Source: Sarcocystis neurona
Taxonomy: Eukaryota; Apicomplexa; Conoidasida; Eucoccidiorida; Sarcocystidae
Assembly: GCA_000727475.1 (NCBI GenBank)
Contig: KL647307.1
Coordinates: forward strand, 15,433-79,432
Reading direction: 5' to 3'
Length of the DNA stretch: 64,000 nucleotides
This document shows, in pieces, positions 12,961 to 27,452 of the stretch. Below the pieces are notes generated by a model that made no database searches, was not told the origin of the DNA, and saw only the letters and a program-made list of their open reading frames with translations. Numbering within the stretch: the first letter of the stretch is position 1; each line of letters begins with the position of its first letter. Made by a program: the position numbers and the translations under genes.

Positions 12961-15900
12961 GGTCAGACAAATATAGTTTTCATGCGTCATGGACAGCAGC
13001 CCTGCTATTGTACTGGCGACGTGCGAATGCTGCTTTAACGGGGAAATAAAGTTGCAGTGCGTAACCGTCCTCTATAAGAGTATACACGGACTGAAATGTT
13101 TTTCAGACACATACGCAGAAGGCTAAGTGCATAGTCAGCATGCAGAGTCAGCATTCGTGTAAGGGAGGGGTCACCGCGTGACGCGTGTCACAATGCCATG
13201 TATGCTTCTCTGAGACAGCACAGTACGGGAACTACGTGTTGTCTTGACCATTGCTTCTGTCTACTTTAGAGCGACCTTAGTTAAAAGGGAGATGATTTTT
13301 TGCGTAGCCAGGCGTCCAACCGGTGGAGGGCGCAGGCCTGTCACAGATCAGCTCTCCCCCTCGTATCACCTGACTGCGCCAGCACACTATGAGTAAGCTT
13401 GCAAAGTCAGGAATAGCAAGTCGAAGGTGATTAAGCCTTGCATAATTGCCCGCGGAAGGTTGCCTGAAACATGCAAGTCAACATTGCTTCTGAAGAGAAT
13501 GCTTCCCCTGCTGCTGTGTGAGAAGCATGCGAACCCTTGCTTTCACTGAGGATGTGCTACCTGTCGCCACATAATTACACCAATAGTAAGGCGGAGAGAG
13601 AACATTACACGGCAGTGTGTTGTCGTACGCTTCGAGAGCAGTGCTGCTGCTACAATTAGTAGATAGTTGACGGATACGGAGGCAGAGCAAGTCGGAGGAC
13701 GTGTCCATGTTTAGCGTGTAGGGATCCGGTGGAAGCGTGACTGAATGCTGCGCATCAGTAGACCGCCCACGCATATAGTGACCGCATCACCTTGTATCGT
13801 TCGTAGGCATCCGTAGTTCTGGCCGTACGTGAAGGTCCCCTTCTCTCTTACTTGCTCTCCCGTCTACTTGTGTCTACTCGTACCTGTCTTGGGGTTTTTC
13901 GTCTGTATCCGTGCGTAGTTCTGACACTACAAACAGGTCCTCTTTTTCATACTTTGTTGCCTCATTATCTGTGTCTCTACGCGGACTTGCCTTCGGGTCT
14001 GGCGTGGTCTTCGTAACGGAACAATGTCCTCAACCTTGTTCAACAGGAGACTCCGAACAAAGTGGAAGCTTGCAATGTGAACCACTAGGGAACTGGAAAC
14101 ACTTGTTTGCGCGTACAAGAACACTTTTATCAGAAAGTCCTTCTTTGTGGTGCAGGGTAGTGGAACTTTGGCACAGAGTAAATCATGTAGTGTGTGCCTC
14201 GCGTGGAGATTAAAGGACACACAATATCAGGAAGAAGGTCGAAACCAATCACATGCAACGGACGACAACAGTGCAGCTCCTGTTCTTCCCCCTGAGAACA
14301 GCGGTGATATTATGTTTTAACGTTGTGACGCCCAAGACCGTCAGCGTAAAGACTCACTTAGGCACAACGTACGGCATTTGCAATGCTATACCAGAGCTCC
14401 ATTTTCTATGGATAACGTTTTTCGGCATAAGCGGGTGCAGATGTAGATGTAAGAGGAACATCTATAAGAAGTGTGTGGTGCGGCAGGACACGTTGTTAAG
14501 CGATAGTCAAATGTTCCATCTACACAGACATACCATACTTGTCACACACGTAACACAAGGGAACACGGAATTAGAAGAACGAAAGCTGGTTGTCCTTGCT
14601 TCGCGCTGAGTGCCGACGTTGCTTCCGGCTGCCTCAGAGAACGGCAGCAGTAATCCATGGCCTTTTTATTCATCCAGCAAGCCCTGCATGTTTGCGCCGC
14701 GCCCACCCCCTGCCAGTGGTGAGATTGTATTTCCCAGCTCGCTCAAGAGGCGTGGGGTATCTTAGTGGCCGACCCCACGCAGGGCGTCCTGACAACGCAC
14801 GCTGCAGCATGCATTGGCGAGGCAGGCCCACGATTCCACTGCTATAGAAGGCATAGAGTGCCGGCGGGACCCAGAGCGGTGAGGGTAAGAAGTAAGTGCC
14901 GTGTGATTTGCAACGGGTCTGACGGGATCCACGCACAAACCCTAAGGAGAGAGCAAGAGATGCGGCAGAGTCGTCCAAGTGTACGATGCCGAGAGAGTTC
15001 GCAGATAAGTGTTCAACCACACGCTACACACGCAGCTACCTACTGTTGAGCTGCGCACACGCCCCAAAAACGCAAGGCTGAAGCGGTCTGTATGCAACTA
15101 GTCCCTTGTAGAGAGGTAATGATCATGAGAACAAGGTTGCCTGCTGGACAATATGGAGCAGCCGTGCTCTGGCACTCAACGGTACGTTTGGCAGGAGATT
15201 GTTTACAACGAGACTCGACACGCAGAACAACAAAACTGCTTCCTGCGTGATGTGGGGGAGGATTTAAAGTTGATGATCACCCAAGGACCGTCCCCGCCGC
15301 TCACCCGTCCGCCCTCAGCAGCCGTAAGAAAGAAGACTGGCACGAACAAGTTATTCTTCTCCTCTGCTGGCAACAAACGAACCCTTCCTGCGTCTTCACA
15401 TGGACTCGTGTGTTGTCGTCAGTGAGCTGTCATCTGCACGTACTGTGGAACTTTCCTCTGGGGTAGCACTGTAGACTTGTCTCTTCGTCCCTTTGAAACA
15501 GCGTCCGCGGAGGAACCCGTACACGAGACCCGTGACCGGTCAACACTACATGGATTTTACGTCAGGAAGGCACAAGAAAATAAACTTGAAATGCTTGTAC
15601 AATCAGAACGTCTTGATGCCAATCTTGTGCGCACGCAGCGTTTGGAAGAGATACAGTTATGTTACTATGAAGGCGGGACGTACGACATCGACAGGGAAAG
15701 CATTCGTCGTGGTGTTTTCCTCTAGGGCAATCAAGGGGTACGAGAAGCACTTGCAGGCATAAGTAGAGTGAATGGACGGCTTGCGCGTAGTCGTTTGAAA
15801 TCTGCACGTGGTCACAAGCGCGCACGTGACGCTGATGTGGTAGCTAAGCGTAAGAGTCCCGACGCGTTCTCATAATTCACGAAAGAGGCCGCTTGAGCCA

Positions 15901-18900
15901 GAAACTGGTGTGAGGAGGGTTTTTTCCAGAGTAACTGCGGGCGTCCCTTCATTGCAACTAATTAGAGACGGGGAATGACAACATCTTCCGAACGCTCAAA
16001 CTGATCCGGCCCACAACTCAACGTGAGGTAGAAGTTACACGAGGGAAAACCCCTGAGGTACAGGCGCCCCCTTGTGAACGTACCCCACAAGAGAACTACG
16101 GTTCGAAAATCCTGACGCGGCGCTGTGCGCATGAAGGCGTGTGGGATTGAGCAGTTTCCACAGCATCGTGGACTGTGCCTGGATACACTTATTCGGAGGT
16201 ATGGGAAGGAGGAACATCTTTTAAAGGCGGTGAGAGCGATTCCGTATAGTCACGCGACGCACAGAAGATTATTGTTCATGTTAATATTTCATGGAGGACG
16301 CATTAATAGAGGCACTTCAGTGATTGGTTCTTGGGGAAGATGTTGTTCACTATGGAACCCTCCTATTGGAGTTGGTCGTCCTGGCATGTAACACTTCTTT
16401 TCGGCAGAGAGAAATGTTTAGATGCATCAGAAGAAAGGCAACGTGGAGCTCAGGACATCTGTGTCAACAGACACTTATTGCGGATTTCAGAATTGTTAGA
16501 GCCCCAAATTATCAAAGCACGTCATTATTCGTTCTGCTTCGCAGTTGCTATATCTAGCTGTATTGTGATCAGAGGAATAAAGAGTGCAACAGGGCAAGGA
16601 GTGCGACTAATTTGAGTACCGACACTCTGTTAAGAATTTTCTGTAGGGTCACTTGCGTCATCGTGTTTCCTGCAGACATTGGAGCAGCCTCCTACCTTTC
16701 TCCATGTTTTATGAAAACACCTCTCTTCAGATGCGCAACGTAAGCGTGCTTTTTAGTGCCCCAGGAGTAGTCTACGACGTCGTAGTTCGGACCTCTCAAA
16801 TTTTGTGTTGCCTCCGCCGATGCTATTCATCATAGCACCACCCGGCGTACTGCAGCGCACAGGCACTTTGCGCCCCCGTGCACCTTTTCAGCGGAATGCT
16901 GTACCTACACAGCGCCCCTAACAAGAATTCCCGCCTAATGCGTCGGAGGCATTGAATTGATGAAACTGTCGTCAAGGGTAAGAAGTGACAGTGGATGTTT
17001 CTTTCAATTTCAGCAGTCTTCACCGTAACCACATAAACTCCCCTCAAAAGTTCCTTAACAGGGTGGCTACACTGAAGCTGGAGGATGAACGGAACAGTGC
17101 GACGTTCAACAACACCTCTCCTTCCTAGCAAGCGGCTGGTTATGAAGCAATCTTTTCATCATGCCAGCAGCGACAACCGTGTAGAACCATCCGTGTACGC
17201 CTCCCTCCCACAATGCACGAAGGACTTACTGTTCATCCAAACTGCAGTTTCCCACGCTGGGTACTATTAGACACCGTCTAATGCAGCACTTTGTCACGGC
17301 TAGACATTACGCGGTGAGCAGCTGGAGCTAAAAGCCAACGACATCTCAAGCAACGGTGGAGCTCAAGCGGCGCACGCGCACTTGTGCAAGGATTTCGTCT
17401 TTGAAGGAAGACAGCCGCTGAAGTCGGCCGCAGCTTATTCACAAGGACCACAGGAAAGACGCAAGTGTACTCCAGTGTCCCCGGATGTAGAACTTTTTCC
17501 GTACTTTCTCTGTCGCCTTTCGGTGCATCCCTCTGTCATGATACGCTGCGGCGCACAAGCCGCCATAGTGTACGCGCTTCAGCTTTCCGGTCCGACACAA
17601 GGCTCCCTTTCTTGTTCAGACAGGTAAGGGGAAGATGCAGCAATAATCCGCCATCCCTGATAAGCGCCTTAGCGGTCCAATCAGCCCCGGTCAGCCTAAT
17701 CCCCTACCTAGTAACTCTTCGTCCACTTCTCGCAACCTTGTGCGCTTTCTTGTTGAGTGAAGATCGCATGTGCTCCTTCGTTCGTCTTGCTCGCCTCAGT
17801 CCACGGGGTGATGGACTATCTCATAGATTTAATCACCTCATAAATTACACCGTTTCTGTTGCTCGTGCCGTCAGCAGAGGACGTGAACAACTCCGTTAAC
17901 CTGCTGCCGAGCAACAGTTTTGTACCCGCGACACAGAAGTGGTCTGTTCTTGACAAGATTTTTTGTCACAGCAGCGCAGCAGGCGGTCCGGTGATGGTAG
18001 AACTACGAAGTAAACGCCCTTAGGTTCCTACTGTGCAATGTGGTTCGCGAAAGGATTGTGAACTCTGAGGAAACGACATCTCTGACTTTCGACATTCAAA
18101 TTTCCTCTGCCAATAGACGGCGTCATGATGCAGCCGATACTGAAGGGTAAACATTTTCGCAACTGAGGACACGCGTCCGCAGAACGGAGCCCCCTAGTCT
18201 GCCGTCGGTGGAGACCGAGAACACTCGGAGGCGCCGTCAACTCCACAACTCAACATTGTATCCCCAGCGAAATACCTGCTCGTCAGGTTCATGTTTGTCT
18301 GTTTTTTGAGAACTGCATCCGGTGTCTGCTTCTACATAACTCACCAATTAACAAACGATGCTCAGCACCGTGACGTAGCTTCTTGGCTCTCTTTCGCAAG
18401 CCTTTTTTAACAGGGAAGCAGCATTAGTGATTCGAGGTATTCGGCACTCCTTTGAACATATATGCCGCTACGCTCTACAAACAACGCTTCTTTGCAACGA
18501 TGCATTCATCCGCAGGATGAAGACAGTTTACGCGTCTGTCGCAGCTGCTACAGTAGAACTACAGACTTCTTGATTGTGGCCGTCCTAGAATATATTGCTC
18601 TCTGTTATACAGGCTTCACAGTCCCCAGCAGCTCCCACCCTGCAGAGCCTCGTAAAACCGGTAACATCATCTCCATCTCCTACACGTGGAGTCCACTAGC
18701 GAACCATATAACTCTGACTTACTACTCCGCAGTTGGGGGGGTTTACCAGGGTGGAGAAGAGATCTACTAAACCACACGTCGAACATGATACGTGATTGAA
18801 ATGTGCTTTACACAAGATAGCACGCGAGGAGCTGCGCTCTGTAGGCCCTCCTGGTTACAGCAGCTAATCGTCGCCAATTAGTACACATGAAATTTTCGCA

Positions 18901-21900
18901 GTATAGACAGCAGAGGGCGCAGGTGCTACACAAGTAAGCCCAGCTTGAGGGTGACTGTCATTGTCTGCAAAGCCTAGCTTAACAGAGAGGAACTCAACTG
19001 CATTCAGCGAAAAAGTTCTGCAGTCACCCCCCACGTCTTGCACTGTCCCCACCAAGTTCGCAGTCCCACTCTCTGCCACTGCGTCTTGTGTCTGACGCGA
19101 GTGGTCCTCCTACCTCAAACGATGCTCTACGCCTCACCACACTGGTGGTCAGCATCCACTTTGTACGCCACACTGTCCCAAAATCGTAGAATCCAGACGT
19201 AAAGAGCCCCCCAAATTTAGCTCAAATCCGTTTCATATTCAAAGCGTAGTATCGCCCCCGTCCACAGGATGTCACAACTGCGCAAGCTGTCTGACCCCCG
19301 CCTTAGTGTGTGCTCACGTGGTCGTCTAGGAAGGGATACGAAAGGATACATGTTATCTACAAGGCAGTGGCCGCGAAAAGACACACAGGTGCGTGACAGC
19401 GACAGGGTGTTGGTTTCGCCTTCTGTTGACCTAATAACGCTGTATGACGTTGTGTGACGTCACAGATGTAAACATCACACTAACTTGAGCCCATACAAAG
19501 CAGCAAGCTGAGCAGCCGTATGCATAAAAGCGTCAAAACGAATCGTGTTCCAACGCACGCTAGGGGTGTCTCCCACGAATTTCTTTCCCCAGCGTGGCAG
19601 TCGAGATGTCCTGCTGCACACGTGTTGAAGGTCGTCTCCTTAGGCTTTTGATACATCTATGTTATGTCTCACGTACGTCACTCGTTTTTGTGTCTCACCC
19701 CCGCACAGATTAAGGACCACGTGGAAATCTGCAGCCACAGCTAAATTCCACGCACGTCGAGACGCTCGTACCAGAAGAAAGCGCATCAGCATATCAAAGC
19801 ACTTCGCAACCTTTCCCGAACTCGAAGGCTGCAACGTCGCTTCTCAGCAGGCAGCCAACTACAGAGCACCACACGCGTCAGTCATTTTCCGGCACAAGAA
19901 TATGAAAAGTTTAAACTCGGTGGGCGGGCGATGCTACCGCTGCCACCGCCTAGACAGCTTGTGTCTCTTAACACCATTTCAGTTTTTCACAGTCACCAGC
20001 GTCAGATGTTTCTTCTGCGTACTCCATGACCAATCACTACTACGACGAGGCGAGTCCCTCTCCATTATCACGTTTGCTATTGAGTTCGCCAGGAGCAATC
20101 TGCCGAGCGTCGATGGACAACATCATGAATGCCAACCATATGTCCTGCACGGGCTCTTTCTCTCATTTCCTGCCATTTACTATTGCACAGCTGCGTGTGG
20201 GAACAAAATGAGATAGAGGCTAACCTTTCGTTATTTCCAACTTCTAAAGACGCACTTACAGCCTTTCAATAACAACGGTGAGTCGCCCTGTTCCGCACTC
20301 CGCCAGCAGAATGTTGGTATTGCAGAACACAAGGATGACACAGATCCACATGCTGCTGTCGTATAGCTTTCGCTGAAAAGCAGCAAGTGACCCCGGTCTC
20401 CACGTCCACTTTCTGCATAAGCGACCCTGCGCGCAGTGTATAGTGCGGCTAGTAGGTGATCCAGGTTTTCTACCTGAGACGTGTTACCGGCCGCAGTGGA
20501 AAAAAGCGTCCCCCTCCTGAACGTAGCAGCCGTATCACGGCCTTGAGCTGTACCACCAGTCACAGGAAAGGGCTGTTGTCCCTACGCAGCTAGCCCTCGC
20601 GAAATGTAGCGGTGCCAACATTTTGGACGGAGGCGTTGGAGCGTCTCGCGTTTCCATTGCCGCACAAGAGACCAGAATGTGAGGTCCTGCACGGAGACTT
20701 GCAACGCAGCACGCTACTACCACGCGTGTCGGCTGTTTCACGATATAAACCAGGCGCAGCAGTCCGCCTTCCGGTTACACGCGAGCAGCTACTTTTCTTC
20801 CACATACACCGATTGTGCGGGCGAGACGCAGGTGCCATCATATTCCAGTATGCGTCGTTTGCTGCTAGTGCAACGATCTACATCTGATTTTGAAGCCGGT
20901 TACTACTTCAGGATGATCTCCAAAAACAGCTCTACGACGTGGTGACTGCAGCCATCACCTTCCTCCCTGGTGAGTAACACCAGATGCTTATTCTTCTCAG
21001 TAAAGACGCTCGCGTACGCAGGTCTTTAAAATAGATAGGACAGCCAATCACCCGTGTAGACATACGTGCAGGAGAGGGCTTACCAGGTGAATGGTTACTG
21101 TTGAGGTTCACTCCCAACGGGCAGGCTGAAACCTTTGGATGTACATGCGAATGCCCTTGCATACACACCACCTGGACACAGCAGCTCGTACGTGCGTCCT
21201 TTTTAGCGTTAGACTTTGACGTTGGAGAGGGTTTAGGCTTGCACACGGGGGCATCTCCCGACCAGTAGGTGTCTGTATGCAGTCAGACGCTATTACACGT
21301 AGTCTCCTCTCACGACTACTGAACACAAGCGCGAATTTGTGCTGAGGCACTTCCGCGGATCCGTTCGAAGAAAGGCGTGGCCGGAAAGTCAAACCAGGAG
21401 AGTCTTCTTACAGGCGCAGGCGCAGCGCACCAGGACACACGCCTGCAGTTCTAGGCATGGCGACGCAAGTAGGTCGGACCTTGGATGCCCTTTTGGGGGC
21501 ATGGAAGCGTGCGTAAGCCTCTGCATCTGCGACGCTTGCTTTTGCAGAGACATCACCTGCGAGTAAAAATTCGACTGCCACCCCCTGCATGAGGATTGCG
21601 CAAGTAAGTAGCAGGAGGCAGATGCACAGGCACACTAGAAGCTTTACATTCGCAGCGCACAGGTTAAGGCGTGTCTCCCGCTACTGCGCGGGCGATGCAC
21701 ATTCATCTGCGCTCAGCGTCAAAGCCTTTTTCGCCGGCGCACGTGTGTGCATGCATGCGTGCGGTGGAGACAGACAGGTAGTTGCACGTGCAGGATACGC
21801 TTGCAGGTGGTCCTGAAGAGCGTGCACCGGAAAGCGTAGGCGACGAACTGCTACAAGCAGTGATGGGACGGATGCTTTTCGCGATATTCGACTTCATGCT

Positions 21901-24900
21901 ATATTTGTGACTTTGCTGACGAACACACAACGGCAGAAGAGAAGTAGAAAAAATACGCGTTTCTAGAACAACATTACGAGTGACGACTCTGCGTTCTCCT
22001 TGCTTCCGACAGGGAAGGGTGAGCGCTGCAGGACGTAACGTCTGGTGCTTCACACCCAGCACCAGCAACTACAGCAACAGAGGCCCAGTGTATCTATAAA
22101 AATCGCGCGCCCTATACCGTTTCAGCTGCATCGCATGAAGCCTTGTCGCCCGCTTTCCTGCAGTGGCAGGACTCGATAACAGCTGCTTCAATTCTGATAA
22201 TTGAACTAACGAGGGGAGACAAAACAGCAGGATAGACCACAGCATTCCCTTCTGCAGCTGATACAGCCACAACTCCTCCTTCAGCTACTGAGACTGCACT
22301 GCGTTGAAACGCAGTCAGCGTTATCAGCGCCCCAAACCCAGCAACCTGGCCGGCCGTCACGCAAATTCAAAGGCGAACATGTTGGCCCCAATTTTTTGTT
22401 CGGAGAGGCTCTGGACACATCGCGAGTCGTGACTGGTTTGATAAACAAGCTGATTTGATTGACTTGGGTATACGTACGGATATACCTAGAAACTACAGAG
22501 GTTTTGCTATGGTCTTACACCCCCATCCTCCCCCACCATTTCTGTACACACGACAGCATCTTTGTATGTGAAGGAGACAGTATAAAGGCACTTTTTCAGG
22601 GAAAAGTCGCTCGTGCACATTGTACAAATTGTCCAGCATCATGACGGAGCGCCAACAACCTTCCTGCGACACACGTCTACTGCGGCCGCTGAAGAACGAA
22701 CAATGCACCCGCGAACGTCGCCTTCCAGTGGGTGGTGTATCTCTAGCAACCACTGATTCCGCCCAACCCCCCGCCACGCCTTGTTGTGGCCCTTTCATCT
22801 TCTTCGTTTTTCGAGTTTTGTCTTGCGCGTAAACCAAAGAATGCTCTACCTGCACGTTTTGCACGACGTTCACCCTGTTGTTTTCAAACACACTTACGAC
22901 CCCTGCGGCGGCCTCGAGACGCACTTCTTCAGATTACGCGTCTGCTGCATCACGACTTCTTCACCCACACCCCTCTTCACAGGTAAATGGAACAAGGGGC
23001 TTTCTCCAGAGTTCCCTCGCTGTCTGCGAATGGAGGTTACTGTTCCTTTGCACTTCGCACCTTCAACAACAGATATACTCTACGCCTCTCAGGCTGTATG
23101 GCGGCTTTACATATATCTGCATATTTGATCTCTTTTTCACTGCTAGTGGTCCGCTTGTTGTCGGAAACTTGAACGCTCACAAGCGGCGGCCCACGACAAC
23201 ATTTTCATCCTGTTCTGTTGAACAGATACCCCCATTTGGTCACGTATCGTCAGTTGCTTTGCCTCTCCCGATTTGGTTCAATTTCAGCGCAGTGTCAATG
23301 CTTTTTTTATGGGCCACCGGCACAGCGAGACTTCATCGTATTAACGCCGGAGAGCTTCCTTGCCTTCTTGGACGGCATCTGCTTGTGCTCCAACAGCTCG
23401 AATCAAACCCGTACAGAACAAATAGAACTGTCTCACGTGTAGGGGCTACAGACCTCGACGCGCTCGACATTAACTAGTGTGTGTACGCGACTGAGGCAGA
23501 GGAACATTACAAATATTTTTGTACGTGTTCCACGGCTCGTGTAGTACATGTTCCAGGGCTCGTGTAGTACCCGTGGGGTGACGCGCCGGCTCAGAGTCCC
23601 TCCCATTACAGCTCCCCATTGAACACCCACTCTCACAAGGAAAAGAAAAAAGGCCTCTACCCAGGATGTTTGCAACGCCTGGCGCAGGCGACACGGTCAC
23701 GGATGCCTATCGTGTGATTCTGGTTAAATACTGAACAGAGCAGTTCCCAAAATGACCACCTTGTCACAGTTCGTATGTGTTTGGTGGAATCCTGTGTTTG
23801 GCCGCTATTGTGAGCCCGTGACTAAGCTCTTCTCCTCACCTGTTTTTGCAAGTCCTTGATGCCAAGACAGAGTCGTCTAGTCTTCCGCATTGTTCCCACA
23901 CTAATTGGGAACACCTGGGACGATATACACGACAGTGTGCTCCCCTGGGGGGTCCCCTTCACCCACGTGTCAACAACAAGCGTTTAGCGAACGAAAAGTT
24001 ATAGACGCGCATTCCTACGACTAAGCCTCTACTGGTAATGCTTCCGTGTTGTTCGCCTCCAGTCCCTTGTTATTACAAACCATCTGCTATGAACAATGCC
24101 CTGGCGCTTGCTGCAGTAGTGTCGGCATAAAACGCGATAACAATCCTGCTGCTACGTCACACCCGTAAGCCTGCAATGTGCTTCGGCAACACTTAGCTGC
24201 GACACTCCCAGCGTGCGACTGGTTATCGTGACACATGAGCTGAATTCGTGCGGCCCTACACAAGATTCCGCCTGAGCCCAGGTCTCCAGGAGTGCTTGCT
24301 GGAGTAACCTGTGCTACGATTGGAATCTCCTACTATATAATGTCTGAACTTTCCTTCGACGAAACCGTATACTATGCTAGCATTCGTCGACAAGTAATGA
24401 TCTGCTGTACAGAGAATCTTGATGGCGACAACTGTGCCACGTACTGAGAGGATGCGTGACAGTCACGGCTCGCCCGAAACCTGTCTTCCTGCGATAGTAG
24501 CAGGCGTCCCCAAGGTCGAAATTAAAAGGTGCAAGAAGTCGAACTACCAGCGTGGACTCCTGCGTCGGTAGGAGTAAGCTTCCAGATGCTACCAACTGCA
24601 GTAAAGCGCGTGCTGACCAGCACGTGTTCAATAAAGTCGCCCACAACAACTCCTGTTGTGTTAGACAGAAACCCAACAAGCTGTCTGAATGCCGGAATTC
24701 TAATGTCGATCTTACATCTCGAATGCTGCAGTAGTCACAACAGCAACTGCGCAACTAGTCCTTTCGTTCAACTATGCAGTTGCTATTGTTCCTTGTCTGG
24801 AACACTGTTCGTGCTCACCGACCCATGTTTTACTCACGCTTCGACTAGTCATAAAGTGAAATAAAACCTCGTCGTTTTGCGCATTCAATGCGTGGTGTGC

Positions 24901-25700
24901 GTGTTGACTAGAGGGGCGAATGTGGCAGTCAAACACTCATCGAGAACCCAGCGGGATCATGGTGTTTCTTTGGAGGAACAGTACAGTGGTATCCACTCGC
25001 CCATCTTTTCCAGCGCTTCTCAGACGCTCTGTGGTGATCAGGAGCAATGTGTAGTTCACGAGACGCTCACGCGTTGCTTAAATGCAGCCGTGTTGCACAG
25101 CGTCGCTAACGCGCTTTCAGCGGACCCAGGATAGCCCGCTTTAGCAGCTCCAGTCTATAGGCATCCAGACTTTACTTTTAGGTGAATAGTCCGGATGTTG
25201 TTTATGGCCAGTCGGTCGCTCAGGAGAAGGCTACGGACGTCGGCGGAATAGTGTAGTTCATAAACATTCGGATATCTACGTGTATATACTGTCACGCCTA
25301 CGCGAACATACAGCCTATATAAGAGACTAAAGAATTACACGTCGCCACACGTAGACTGCCTCAAGCCCGTATATGCAAACGTCAGTACGCGTAACTGGAA
25401 AACGAATTAGACGCATTCACGTATGTGTTCTCAAACGCATTTAAAATTACATCGCAGTGAGCACACCCGTACGAGGCTAAGGCACATACGTGCGCACACA
25501 TACATATACCGTATCGTCGCGCACAATCTGTACTACTTCCTATATTACTGTGCAGTCAATACAGAGATACCTTCATATTTTTGAGCACCTCAATTAGAGT
25601 GGCATACCCATACCTACGCGTGTGAGTGACGCGCGCCGCCGTTACACACAATCGCAGAATCTGAAGGTGTTGAGCGTCGCTTGAAGTAGACATGATTCAT
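12960..25700. other. Gene-poor stretch with weak repeat echoes
   Basis: No open frame exceeds about 200 codons and no protein family is recognisable. Short echoes of the 1.7-kb unit occur, for example CAGCTTTCCGGTCCGACACA near 17,581. Frames such as 15,477-15,725 on the plus strand look protein-like in composition but have no family signature, no partner exon and no support from conservation. Unknown genes with very short exons cannot be excluded. Confidence 0.45.
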
Positions 25701-25749
25701 CGTCTCTCCAACAGAGTTTCGGTTCTTGACATTACGGCCATCCTTTCAC

Positions 25750-27260
25750 GGACTGCACACACTTCAGGTGAGAGTACGAGCCGGAAATAGTGCTCTCAAC
25801 CTGCGGTGACACCTGCTTGTGTTGCTGCAGTTGTGACGCTTCCGCCCCTCCTGCGGCAGCACCTGGTGGTGTTTCTGCTACTGATTCGTGTAACTCAAGC
25901 ACTGCTGCTGTTGCGCTTGCGCTTCTCAATTTGTTGCTTCGGCAGGTTGTTTTGCTGTTTCATCTGCTGCGTGTTTTTCAGTTGGTGCTTGTGCAGCTGC
26001 TGCTCCTCTTTGCGCCGCATCTCGAGCTGTGTGACGCTCAATTGTAGCCACTCACTCACAGCTGCCGTTGTTGTTCACCTAAGCTCCTGTTGAGGCTGAG
26101 TCAAGTGCAACTGTTTCCAGGCAAATGCGGGCCCTGCTTTTGGTGCTGCGAACTACGCTGCTGCAGTTGCACGGTGTGCTGCTGCAGTTGCACGGTGTAC
26201 TGCTGCAGTTGCACGGTGTACTGCTGGAGTCGCGTGTTGTGTTGCTGTGGTTGCACTTTGCGCTGCCCCTGCTGCTTCCTCTCTTCTCCCTTGTAGTGTT
26301 GTCACTTGCTGCCGCTTTGCCTGTTGTCCTCCTCCCTCTCCTATTCATTGTACTGGTCTTGCAGTGCCGCTGCTTGCTGCGCTTGCTTTGTCCGCTGCTA
26401 GTGCTACGTCCTGTTACTTCCTGTGAACTATAGCTGCTTGCTGCGCTGAAGCATGTCTGCTTCTTGTGGAGCGTCTCCTGTCCCTCCTTCTACCGTCGCA
26501 GCTGCTTGTGCTGCTGCTACTGCTCTGCTTCTTGTGCTCCGTCGCCTCGTTTTCCGCTGCTAACGCTTACACTGCAGGTGCTGCCTTTTCTTGCTCTCTT
26601 GTTGCTTTTTGTGCTCCTGCTGTGCCCCTTCCTCTGTTTTTGCGCGTACTGATCACGCCGCCTGCGCTGCAGCAGCTGCTGTATTCTTGTGCTGTTGCTC
26701 TGCTTTTTGTGCTGCATGACACGTTTCTTCGTATACCGCTGTTGCCGGTGCAAGTCTGTATCCTCCTGTTGTTGTTGTGCTTATGAGCTGCTGCTGACGC
26801 GTGCACGTCTGCGGCCGTTGGAGCCCTCGCAGCTGACGCACGAGCTGCTGCCGTCGCTTGCCTATTTGCGCAACGCCTGCTGCTGAGGCTTGACCTGGTA
26901 CTGTCTCTGGCGGTGTTGCTGTTTTTCCTAGAGCGGGTGCCTGCGCTGTTTCTTGCTTTCAAGCTGTTGTGCCTGCGTCTGGTACCGCTGCTTTCAGCTG
27001 GTGTGACACCTGGCGCTGTCGAGACTGCTGGCGATCCTACCGTTGCTGTTGATTTTGCTGTGGCTGCTTGGTGTGCTCTTGTTGCCTGCGCGGTCAAGTG
27101 TGTGCGATTCTTGCTCACGTCGGTGCATTGCAACCGCTGGAAAAGCTGCTCCGGTATCTTCTAGTGCCACGTCGAAGGCGTGTGCTGCTGTGTCTACTGC
27201 TACGCTGTTTGTCCTGCTATTCCTGCTAATATTTTTTACTCTTTCCCCACCGTGCCACCG
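25750..27260 (-). pseudogene. CAG-rich island: broken Gln/Ala-rich coding-like frames
   Basis: On the minus strand, short frames read like the low-complexity parts of this genome's proteins: LEMRRKEEQQLHKHQLKNTQ then QMKQQNNLPKQQIEKRKRN (about 25,895-26,030), three tandem VQLQQ(Y/H)T heptads (about 26,160-26,220) and KRRQQLVRQLRGLQRPQ (about 26,810-26,860). Stops and frame changes interrupt them every 50-110 codons, and no clear splice pairs restore a single frame. It may be a decayed gene for a Gln-rich coiled-coil protein, a multi-exon gene I cannot resolve, or non-coding degenerate CAG repeat. Confidence 0.45.
26161..26226. repeat. 21-bp tandem repeat, three copies
   Basis: CTGCTGCAGTTGCACGGTGT-type units of 21 bp occur three times in direct order starting at 26,158-26,161, nearly identical to one another, with a fourth degenerate copy to the right. 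On the minus strand each codes for a VQLQQ-type heptad in one frame and Cys-Asn-Cys-Ser-Ser in another. Confidence 0.85.
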
Positions 27261-27360
27261 AAGTGGCACCTGCTGTACAAGGTTGTCACGCGGATGCTCT
27301 CACACGTACCACTGACGTAACAGAGAGGCTTGGAAAATGAAACGTGTCCTCCCTCCCTCT

Positions 27361-27381
27361 TGTGTGTGTGTGTGTGTGTGA
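27361..27381. repeat. (TG)n microsatellite
   Basis: About ten TG dinucleotides follow CCCTCTTG. The run separates the CAG-rich island from the 130-bp tandem repeat. Confidence 0.9.
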
Positions 27382-27452
27382 ATATGCGCTCCCTGTGTAA
27401 GCTGCATCGCTTGTCCACTTCCGCTGCTCTGCTTCCATCTCATGCTGCTCAG

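Noticed and set aside
15477..15725. Protein-like 82-codon plus-strand frame (SERLDANLVRTQRLEE region)
   Set aside because: Composition is plausible, but there is no family match, no start context, no partner exon and no conservation to support it.
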